Of a stretch of 64,000 bases of DNA, positions 54,991 through 63,959 are shown one piece after another. Each line of letters opens with the position of its first letter. Position 1 is the stretch's first letter. Both the position numbers and the translations under genes were made by a program. The notes beneath the pieces were generated by a model that worked only from the letters and a program-made list of their open reading frames with translations, searched no databases and was not told the origin of the DNA. Origin of the DNA: Rana temporaria (taxonomy: Eukaryota > Chordata > Amphibia > Anura > Ranidae). The DNA is taken from NCBI RefSeq assembly GCF_905171775.1, contig NC_053496.1, positions 176,909,928 to 176,973,927 of the forward strand, in the 5' to 3' direction.

Positions 54991-57900
54991 GCAGCCGTCT
55001 TCTCGGGACATTTCCCATCACAGTGCCTCCACCTCACTGCCTGACAACAGAGGTAACCAGTGCCAAGAAGATCCTAGAAGTCACCAAGAAGATCATTGAT
55101 CTGCTGACAGGAGAGGTGAGCGATGCCGGGAATTCTGGGACATTATCCAGTAACAGACAAGGGATGTGTCTGGATGGTGACTGTATCATTGTGTGTGTCA
55201 GGTTCCTATAAGGTGTCAGGAGGTCACTGTCTATTTCTCCATGGAGGAGTGGGAGTATTTAGAAGGACACAAGGATCTCTACAAGGACGTCATGATGGAG
55301 AATCAGCCGCTCCTCACATCACCGGGTAAGAGGAGACTTTATTGTAAAGGAGAGAGCAGTACGGAGGGTCCACCTAGATCCCCCATCATCTGATAAACAC
55401 ATAGAAACAATGTATTCAGTCAGTGTGTGTGTTTCCTACAGATGGATCCAGTAATGGGAACCCACCAGAGAGATGTCCCCGTCCTCTGTATTCCCGGGAT
55501 TCCACACAGGAAGATTACACCATCCCTCACCATCATCAGGTAGGTGGGAGTGAGGAACTAAAATTTAAAAATAATTCTAAACTACGAGACCACATTTTTC
55601 AAAGTAACTTATTGTTCCTTTTTATAAATGTTTTCTGTCATCTTTGGGGTTTAGGGTGAAGAATTGAAAGATACCAAAGCTGAGATTAAAAAGGAAGAAG
55701 AGGAGCCGCTGGTGAGTGGAGATCAGCAGTCTATGGAGGGGGAAAGTCTTCAGTATTCCCGGGATTCCACACAGGAAGATCAAAGCCTCCCTCACCGTCA
55801 TCAGGTAGAAAGAATTGAGCTATAGAACTTTAAAAGTTATTCTAAACTATAAAATAACTTTTTTTTTATAGATATTTTTTTTAATATTGAACTTAATTTT
55901 TTCGTATTGGGGTTCAGGATAAATTAGGAAAAGACATCAAACTTGAGGTTAAAGAGGAAGAAGAAGAGACGTTGGTGAGTGGAGATCAGCAGTCTATGGA
56001 GGAGATGACCATGAAAAGTGACCAGGAGGAATCTTCTCTTTATATCAGCAGAAGTAAGTAATAATCACTGAATACAGAAATGTTCAAATTTTTTCCTTTT
56101 TCTTCTATGAGTATAAAAGATGAAATTAAATAATTGCAATGTGAAGATACTGTACACCATATGAAAGGTCCATCTCCATTCCTCAATATAACATCATGAT
56201 CCCAACAAATGAGGAGGAGATACTGTACTGTAGCGCCCCCCTCCTGAACCGTACCAGGCCACATGCCCTCAACATTGGGAGGATGCTTTGGGGGTCTGTG
56301 ACCCCTCCAAAGCACCATGTCCCCATGTTGATGGGGACAAGGGCCTCATCCCCACAACTCTTGCCCGGTGGTTGTGGGGGTCTGCGGGCGGGGGGCTTAT
56401 TGGAATCTGGAAGACCCCTTTAACAAAGGGGACCCCCAGATCCCAGCCCCCCTATGTGAATTGGTAATGGGGTACATTGTACCCCTACCATTTCACAAAG
56501 AAAGTGTAACAAATTTGAAAAAAAACAGACACAGTTAGGAAAGTCCTTTTATTAAAAATAATAAAATAAAAATAAAAAGATTCCAGCGCTGGTAATCCAC
56601 TCTTGGTCTCCGCTCAATTCATTATAGCCGCGAGTGATTTTTAAATGACTTTTTTTCCTTCAGAAATTACATTTTGTGCAGGGACAGTTCTAAGCACAGG
56701 AAACAAGCGCTACTTAACAGGCATACTATACCCCCCCCCCCCCCCCCCCCCCAGGTACAAAATGTAAAGGAATATTTCACTTTTATTGTTTCACTTTAAG
56801 CATTATTAAAATCACTTCTCCCGAAAAAACTTCAATTTTTTTTAAAAACTTTTTTTTGCATTGATACATGTCCCCTGGGGCAGGACCCGGGTCCCCAAAC
56901 ACTTTTTAGGACAATAACTTGCATATTAGCCTTTAAGATTTGCACTTTAGATTTTAAACGTTCGAATCCCATAGACTTTAACGGGGTTCTAAAGTTCACA
57001 CAAACTTTTGGTGTGTTCGCAGGTTCTGGTGAGAACCGAACGGGGGTGTTCGGCTCATCCCTATTCCTCAATATAATGTCATGTTCCCAACCAATGAGGA
57101 GGAGATACTGTACACCATATGAAAGGTCCATCTCCATTCCTCAATATAACGTTATGTTCCCAACAAATGAGGAGGAGATGATGTATCTTTATCTGGTTTG
57201 TATTGATATTTTATGTTATGATTGCTCCCAATTCCATACCAGAGCTCTGAGATACTGTAGAGTGTTAGACAAACATACTGTAGATGACTTCTGAATGAAA
57301 GGAATGAAGAATTCTAATAACATTTAAACATTGATTTCCAACAGGAGGACACTATGTCCTGAATAATGTATCTTCAGAATGTAAAGCAGAAGAAAATCCC
57401 ACCACACAACGTTCTCCAGGAGAAAATCCCACCACACAACGTTCTCCAGGAGAAAATCCCACCACACAACGTTCTCCAGGAGAAAATCCCACCACACAAC
57501 GTTCTCCAGGAGAAAATCCCACCACACAACGTTCTCCAGGAGAAAATCCCACCACACAACATTCTCTAGGAAAAAATCCCACCACACAACGTTTTCCAGG
57601 AGTGAATCGCATTACACAAATAATACATCATAAAACTTATCATATAGAGAGATCCTGGGATTTTTCTGATCCAGAGGATTCTTCTGATGATCCACATACT
57701 ATTATTTTTGAATCTCACAGTACAGATAAATCAACAGATCCATCTAATCCCGAGGAATCTTCCTTGAACCATGAAGGATCTCACACAGGAGAACATTTCT
57801 TGTCATCTACAGTGTGTGGGAATTCTTCCAAAGAAACCAGAGAGCCTCTTACACACCAGAAAAGTCATAAGATTGTGCGTACTTTCGCATGTGCAGAGTG

Positions 57901-58465
57901 CGGGAGATGTTTTAATCTGAAAAGAATCTTTCTCAGTCACCAGAGAATTCACACTGGTGAGCGTCCATACTCATGTTCGCACTGTGGTAAAGGTTTCACT
58001 CAGAAAGGAAACCTTGTCATACACCAGAGAGTTCACACAGGCGAGCATACTTTCCCATGTTCAGATTGTGGCAAACGTTTTACTTACAAAGGAAACCTTC
58101 TTAAACACCACAGAATTCACACGGGTGAACGTCCCTTTTCATGTTCAGAGTGCGGGAGATGTTTTATTCGGAAAGCAGAACTTGTTACTCACCAAAGAAT
58201 TCACACAGGTGAGCGTCCGTTCTCGTGTTTTTACTGTGGTAAAGGTTTCACTCAGAAAGGAAACCTTCTTAAACACCAGAAAACTCACACAGGTGAGCGT
58301 CATTTTTCATGTTCAGAGTGCGGGAAAGGTTTCATTCAGAAATGCGACCTTGTTGTTCACCAAAGAAGTCACACTGGGGAACGTCCTTATGTATGTTCAA
58401 AGTGCGGGAAATGCTTCAGTCAAAAAAGTGGCCTTGATCGACACCAGGGAATTCACATGGACTAA
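54991..58465 (+). CDS. KRAB-like C2H2 zinc-finger gene 6 (most complete 5' half)
   Basis: Exons are about 54991-55115, 55202-55325, 55442-55539, 55655-55804, 55918-56053 and 57345-58465. The first ends KKILEVTKKIIDLLTGE, a helical segment that in amphibian family members directly precedes the KRAB-like box; its left edge is a guess, set after a TGA at 54981, and no in-frame ATG is seen. Then come VPIRCQEVTVYFSMEEWEYL and GHKDLYKDVMMENQPLL, NPPERCPRPLYSRDST, acidic exons with AEIKKEEEEPL and IKLEVKEEEEETL, and the terminal exon. That exon has seven ENPTTQRSPG copies (the last two worn), a half-dead first finger (STVCGNSS) and only seven C2H2 fingers. From the Met in SMEEW it would be 529 residues. 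The family role is nuclear DNA-binding repression. Confidence 0.88.
56140..56228 (+). repeat. 74-bp intronic repeat, gene 6 copy, part 1
   Basis: Just over one unit, cut off at GATACTGTAC by an 0.8-kb insertion. Confidence 0.85.
56229..57055. mobile_element. Unassigned 0.8-kb insertion in the gene 6 last intron
   Basis: It splits the 74-bp repeat and is absent from the other paralogs. It contains the GGGGTCTGTGACCCCTCC palindrome, a run of C at about 56731-56752 and GAGAACCGAACGGGGGTGTT at the right. The ends were not resolved, and no protein is recognised. Confidence 0.55.
57057..57180 (+). repeat. 74-bp intronic repeat, gene 6 copy, part 2
   Basis: One and a half units resume with TATTCCTCAATATAATGTC after the insertion. 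Confidence 0.85.
57393..57602 (+). repeat. Coding 30-bp minisatellite, 7 copies (gene 6)
   Basis: Seven units encode ENPTTQRSPG. The last two read HSLGKNPTTQRFPG, showing decay at the 3' edge while the first five are exact. Confidence 0.95.
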
Positions 58466-58958
58466 CCACCTTTTTTATGTTTGGACGGACCAACGGGGAG
58501 TGTGAGATTGTGTGTCCTTCCTTATAGTCAGAATGTATAAAATGTTTCTGTTAAAGAAAATCACTTCTTGGACCCCAGAATATTCACAAAGACTAATAAC
58601 GTTTTTGTGTTCATATTGGCTTATTTGGAGGCGTGGCCAAAATACATACATATATGATGTCATAGTTCTAGATCTGCAGGGATTGAATTATAGTAATACG
58701 ATCCTCTAAACACTGCTGACTTGGTCCCGCACTCACACAGGCCCCACCATAGAGTACGACAACCCATGGACCATACTTTTTATTGGCTGCTATTAGCCAA
58801 TATACTGTACATCTTTTTTGCTTTACTGAAGGAACTAACTTTTTATTGGACCGACTAAAGTATAATTATTTTTAAATTGGATTTTTCTTTTATTTCAGCT
58901 ATGCAAGATGTAATTTAGATTATCTATTGTGTGTCAATAATGTAATTCGATTTTCTAG

Positions 58959-58964
58959 AATAAA
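58959..58964 (+). promoter_or_regulatory. Polyadenylation signal, gene 6
   Basis: AATAAA lies about 0.5 kb after the stop, followed by TTCTGTTCTGAGTCTTTTTC, similar to the 3' end of genes 4 and 5. Confidence 0.55.
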
Positions 58965-59280
58965 CAAGAAAGCTCTACTCTACAATATTCTGTTCTGAGT
59001 CTTTTTCTTCAAATAAACCGTCATTTTCTATACATGAACATCATTTTTAGATTATGGGTGATTGGAATGTGCTTAATTCATAGAGAGTCTTCCATTGGTC
59101 TTATATTAGTGAGATCAGAGAGTCCAAAAGGTCCAGTTTCAGAGAGTCCAGAATGCGTTTCATAGGACTTTCTGTTCCTGTGTGTTCTGTTTAGTTTGTT
59201 CTGACCAGCCGACTGGTTTCTAGCCAAGTTTGAAGTACGTTATCATCGTAGAGCTCGTGCTGCGTATGGGCTTGGTGTTG

Positions 59281-59683
59281 GGGTTAATACTTTGACCTGA
59301 GCTCAGTCCATGAACAGGGTGAGGAGGAGTTCATGGACCAAGAATTGGTTGCTCCAGCGGGACCAATTCTCTCATATGCCTCTGCTGCGGGAAATCCAGG
59401 ACAAAAATCCTGATGACTGCAGGAATTATCTCCAAACAACGGACCCCATTTTTCATCGTCTGTTGGATTTGCTGTCCCCCTATATCACGAGGCAGGACAC
59501 TGTGTGGCGGCAAGCCATCACTGCCGGGCAGAGGCTAGTTGCCACGTTGCGATACTTGACGACTAGGAGAAGCCTGCAGGACCTCAAGTTCACAACAGGC
59601 ACCCCCCCCCCCAGGCTCTGGGGATTATTATACCAGAGACCTGTTCTGCCATAATTCAAGTCCTGCAGAAGGACTATATTAAG
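59281..59683 (+). pseudogene. PIF/Harbinger (HARBI1-like) transposase fragment
   Basis: The frame from 59310 gives RDQFSHMPLLREIQDKNPDD, then YLQTTDPIFHRLLDLLSPYI, then RQAITAGQRLVATLRYLTTR, the N-terminal half of a Harbinger-type nuclease. At a run of ten C (about 59602) the frame shifts; in the other frame it continues PQALGIIIPETCSAIIQVLQ and stops at a donor-like AAG|GTAAGT (59684). The catalytic part is absent. It is a domesticated or dead remnant; the frameshift favours dead. Confidence 0.8.
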
Positions 59684-61010
59684 GTAAGTTTTCTCAGATG
59701 AAGCAGTCTGTTATAGTACCACAGCTTGGGGACATATATGACATCTGCTGCTGCTCCTGATTTCTGAGATTTGGGGGACCAGATTGTGCTCCCTATTCTA
59801 TGGATTCCTCAAGTTATTTATTTTATTTTCCATACACTTGATGTTTGCCTTGGGGTCCAAAGGCTGCGTAAATTCAACCAATTTCTCCATTGTTGCCCTT
59901 CCTCTTTATTTTGTTACCAGAATAAATGGATATTTGATTTAATTTAAATACTTGCCTATGTGTTTTTCTAAAAAAAAAAAAAGGACAGTTTGGTTGTGAG
60001 TAGGCAGGTACATTTCATAAATACAATGTGTAATTAACTAGGGACGACAAACAACCTCCTTGAGGTAACAAAATACAACATAATAATGTTATTGTGGTAA
60101 CTTGATCAGAAAATAAAAATGGAGATCACAAGAAAATATTAAAACCCCACAAAAAATTAGGAGATCTTGATTCAAATCACCAAAAATTAAATAAAAAATT
60201 AACATTTTTGAGATCTGGCTTTAAAAATCAAAGACGAATATTCATGAGATCACAAGTAACAATAAGGAAGCAAGTTGGTCAGAACTCTGTGTGAATATCA
60301 GCAGCAAAAAAAACATTATTCTATCATTAGAAAGAATGCGCTACATTAAACGATGCAATAATTTGCAGCATGACGAATGTGCTATCTCCATACCGTCTCC
60401 TAATTTATTCTGAGCTGACACAGACAATAGGAATTTTCTATCCGATTTTTTTCCATCAGAAAAAAATAACACATTCTATTTCTAGACTCAAATAAAAGTC
60501 AGAGGGGGCCCACACACGATCGGAATTTCTGATGAAAAAATTCCATCTGACTTTTTTCATCGGAAATTCCGATCGTGTGTACAAGGCATTTAGTCTTGTG
60601 AAGACAATGTCGACATGCTTGAGATGTTCCTCAAAGTTATCAGAAAAAATGAAAATAACATCCAGTCCAAGTTGTTGAGGCCTTCATAGAAGGATCTGAA
60701 CTCTGCCGCCATATCCGAAAAGTATGAAGCTTCTCCCCTGAGGAGCCCATGATATGGGGGATGTAGGTTTTTGTACACGGACCTTGTAGCGCCAGCGCCA
60801 ACAACGTACCCAGTTTGTTTGAGAATTTGTACATTGCACATGCCAGTTTTTGCTTTGTTTTGTGATATATGCACGAGCGGAGCGGCTGGCCTTATGGGAG
60901 CACTCCAGACTGTGCAGCCGAGCAAAAATTTCTCTCCCTCTTAAGATGGGTTCCGATTCTAATCAATGCACCCTGGACCACTGTCTTGAGAGCCTCCCAG
61001 ATGACCAGAG
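59684..61010. other. Unclassified DNA with a MITE remnant
   Basis: AT-rich DNA with no gene. At about 60365-60591 there is part of the TACACACGATCGG family: GACGAATGTGCTATCTCCAT, then CACACGATCGGAATTTC and, inverted, GGAAATTCCGATCGTGTGTA. A 60600-60990 block is open on both strands in short pieces without known motifs. Confidence 0.45.
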
Positions 61011-61014
61011 GGGG

Positions 61015-61215
61015 GACTGAATACAAATGCATGCCACACTTTTCACATATTTATTTGCAAAAAGTTTGGAAAACCATTTATCAATTTCCTTCCACTTCAC
61101 AATTATGTGCCACTTTGTGTTGGTCTATCACATAAAATCCCAATAGAATACATTTCTGTTTTTGGCTGTAACATGACAAAATGTGGAAAATTTCAAGGGG
61201 TATGAATACTTTTTC
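61015..61215. mobile_element. Terminal fragment of a Tc1-like transposon
   Basis: The block AAATGTGGAAAATTTCAAGG, GGTATGAATACTTTTTCAAG, GCACTGTG is a familiar Tc1-type terminal region in fish and frogs. The transposase is absent. Confidence 0.65.
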
Positions 61216-61358
61216 AAGGCACTGTGTATATATAAAATGTTATATATAAGTGTGTGTGTGTGTGTGTGTTTAATAGCACTAAAATTTAAATAAATACATT
61301 TTTTTATTATTGTTATTTGGTTTGTACATGAGGATAAAGATAACCAACAAAAAGTAAT

Positions 61359-61621
61359 AAGAGCCGGTTCACACTGGAGCGACTCGTCAGGCGACTCAGC
61401 CGCCTGACAAGTTGCGGTCCGCAGTAGTCAATGGAACCGTTCTAATAGGAGCGACGCAAAAGGTTCGCAAAAGGTTCCTGTACGACTTTGGGGGCGATTC
61501 GGGGCGACTTGCATTGACTTCAATACAGAAGTCATTTTGCAAGTTGCCTCTCAAGTCGCCTTGAGATCGCCTTGCCGAGTCGCCCCCAAAGTCGTGCCGC
61601 CTGTGTGTGAACCGGCTCTTA
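61359..61621. mobile_element. MITE, GAGCCGGTTCACAC ends
   Basis: AGAGCCGGTTCACACTGG and, reversed, AGAGCCGGTTCACACACAGG are inverted. Arms with GGCGACTTG and CAAGTCGCC fold back. TAA stands at the junctions. Confidence 0.8.
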
Positions 61622-61711
61622 ATGTACAGAAAATGCAAGTGTGCCGAGTTTTAATGTATGAATGAAGACTGCGGTATTTATGAATGAAGGCTGCAGTATT
61701 TATGAATGAAG

Positions 61712-61847
61712 GCTGCAGTAATTAAATTCTCCACAAGACGTGATCTCAATCCTGAGTGTGGAACGCAAAGAAGGAAGTGATGTCATGTACGGACAGGAAG
61801 TGATGTAGGGTAAAAGACAGGAAGTTCAGACATTACTGGATCTTAAG
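61712..61847 (+). promoter_or_regulatory. Gene 7 promoter and noncoding exon 1
   Basis: ATTCTCCACAAGACGTG and GAGTGTGGAACGCAAAG lead into GAAGGAAGTGATG (about 61768), GACAGGAAGTGATG (about 61792) and GACAGGAAGTTC (about 61816). The donor is TCTTAAG|GTACAT. A 26-bp TATGAATGAAGGCTGCAGTA repeat precedes it. Confidence 0.65.
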
Positions 61848-61867
61848 GTACATTTGTTTTATTACAG

Positions 61868-62264
61868 GTACTTGTATAACATTTTCAATTTACGCAGTGC
61901 TTTACATAAATATGTATATTGGATACTCACATCAGTCTCTGCCCCCAAGGAGTTTACAATCTAAGGTCCCTAGCTCACATTCATACACACACATACTAGG
62001 GGCAATTTAGATCGGAGCCAATAAGCTACCAGCACGTAGGGTTGCCACCTCATCCCTTTAAAACAGAACACATATGAATTACACAGGTTCTGAGGCTAAT
62101 TGAATGCAGGTAAGGCACCAAATGAGTCCTAATTACCACCTTAATTAGCCACAGAACCTGTGTAATTAATATGTGTTCTGTTTTAAAGGGATGAGGTGGC
62201 AACCCTACCAGCACGTCATTGGAGTGTTGGAGGAAAGCGGAGTACAGAGAGGAGGGAGAGCACA
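61868..62264. mobile_element. L2/V-SINE-like fragment interrupted by a hAT-like MITE
   Basis: GCAGTGCTTTACATAAATAT, TACAATCTAAGGTCCC and GGAGTGTTGGAGGAAAGCGG are the same blocks as at 4811-4990. The MITE at 62037-62207 cuts it. Confidence 0.7.
62037..62207. mobile_element. hAT-like MITE, 171 bp, exact 8-bp TSD
   Basis: TAGGGTTGCCACCTCATCCC is followed by TTTAAAACAGAACACATA and repeated inverted at the right end (GATGAGGTGGCAACCCTA). CCAGCACG flanks it exactly at 62029-62036 and 62208-62215. The long, clean arms suggest a recent insertion. Confidence 0.92.
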
Positions 62265-62289
62265 TCCCGTTCCTCCACCGGTCCCTCTA

Positions 62290-63130
62290 CCACCTTTGTG
62301 TTGTTATCTGTACTTTTTCAGAACAAATGAACCATTTAATTGTTAACATGAGGGAGCTAGTGCTGCAACTCAGTTTCAAGATCTTGGCCATCTTCTTATA
62401 GCCTAGGCCATCTTTATGTAGAGCAACAATTCTTTTTTCCAGATCCTCAGAGAGTTCTTTGCCATGAGGTGCCATGTTGAACTTCCAGTGACCAGTATGA
62501 AAGAGTGAGAGCGATAACACCAAATTTAACACACCTGCTCCCCATTCACACCTGAGACCTTGTAAAACTAACGAGTCACATGACTCGTTGGGCCCAATTT
62601 GGATTTTTTTTTACTTAGGGGTGTACTCACTTTTGTTGACAGCGGTTTAGACATTAATGGCTGTGTGTTGAGTTATTTTGAAGGGACAGCAAATTTACAC
62701 TGGGGTGGACTCAGCAAGCAATTACGCCTGCGTATCCATAGATACGCAGCGTAATTGCTAAGTAGCGCCGGCGTATCTACTTTCTGTATTCAGAAAGCTC
62801 TATACGCCGACTGTAGCCTAAGATATGCGTGGCATAAGGCTCTTATGCCGTCGTATCTTAGGCTGCATTCTTACGCTGGCCGCTAGGTGGCGTTCCCGTA
62901 GTGGTCAGCGTAGAGTATGCAAATTGCATACTCACGCCGATTCACAAACGTACGCGCCTCCGTAGCAGTGCGCGCCCCTACCTGAATCTACCCCACTGTT
63001 ATACAAGCTGTACACTCACTACTTTACATTGTAGCAAAGTGTCATTTCTTCAGTGTTGTCACATGAAAAGATACAAGAAAATATTTACAAAAATGTGAGG
63101 GGTGTACTCACTTTTGTGAGATACTGTACA
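62290..63130 (-). mobile_element. Internally deleted Tc1-like transposon
   Basis: The minus strand from 62475 reads MAPHGKELSEDLEKR, then IVALHKDGLGYKKMAKIL, the first helix-turn-helix of a Tc1 transposase, and then loses homology. Most of the transposase is missing. Upstream of it (63130 inward) is the terminal region with ACTCACTTTTGTGAGATAC. A MITE (62702-62994) is inserted in it. It cannot encode a working enzyme. Confidence 0.8.
62702..62994. mobile_element. MITE with GGGGTRGAYTC ends and 3-bp TSD
   Basis: GGGGTGGACTCAG at the left and CTGAATCTACCCC at the right are inverted. ACT stands at 62699-62701 and 62995-62997. The Tc1 sequence reads on without loss across the site (TTTACACT|GTTATAC), which fixes both ends. 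It is the same family type as 32397-33102. Confidence 0.85.
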
Positions 63131-63253
63131 TGAGGATCTTTTTTTTTATTTTTAACATCTTTATTGAATCAAAGTATCATAATAAACATTTTTACGTTCT
63201 ATGTCATTTATTGTTCCATTTTGCACATATATTCTATCATCTGTGGGGTTTAG

Positions 63254-63959
63254 GATGAGGAACTGAAAGACATCAAAGCCGAGACTAAAGAAGAAGAAAA
63301 AGAGATGTTGATGAGCGGAGATCAGCAGTATATGGGAGAGGGAGGTCCTCTGTATTCCCAGAATTCCACACAGGAAGATCACACCATCTCACAAAGAGTT
63401 AAGTAGAAAACGAATAATTAACGGATGATACTAACAATTTGATGAATGTTGTTACCGCTAATCTCACATTTATTAAATATTCAGGGTGTAAACCAGAACG
63501 ATTGTAATAATGCTGTTAAAGAAGAGATAAAGGAGGAGGATGAGGAGGTGAATGTTATGGGGGAGTTTTCACAAGGACACAAGGATCTTTTCAAGGCCGT
63601 TGTGATGGAGCCATTCAGTGACACAAACCCACCAGAGAGATGTCCCTGTCCTCTGTATTCCCAGGAAGGTCACACCATCCCCCACCATCATCAGGTAGAG
63701 GGGACTGAGCAACTAAAATGTAAAAATAATTCTAAACTAGGAGACCACATTCTTCAAAGTAACTTATTGTTCCTTTTTATAAATGTATTCTGTCATCTTT
63801 GGGGTTTAGGGTGAAGAATTGAAAGATATCAAAGTTGAGATTAAAAGGGAAGAAGAAGAGAGGTTGGTGAGTGGAGATCAGCAGTCTATGGAGGAGGGAA
63901 GTCTTCAGTATTCCCGGGATTCCACACAGGAAGATCAAAGCATCCCTCACCATCATCAG
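63254..63959 (+). CDS. C2H2 zinc-finger gene 7, 5' part (continues past the window)
   Basis: Three acidic exons are seen. 63254-63397 encodes DIKAETKEEEKEML...GGPLYSQNSTQEDHTI. Its usual donor (AAG|GTAGA) has lost a base, and the frame would hit TAG at 63404, but AGA|GTTAAG just before it keeps the phase. 63485-63694 encodes NAVKEEIKEEDEEVNVM joined directly to QGHKDLFKAVVMEPFSDTNP and PERCPCPLYS. 63810-63959 encodes DIKVEIKREEEERL...QSIPHHHQ. The middle exon fuses a KRAB-tail-like piece with the NPPERCP block without an intron. No standard KRAB exon was found between the promoter and 63254. The finger exon, if present, is beyond 64000, so function cannot be judged. Confidence 0.7.
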
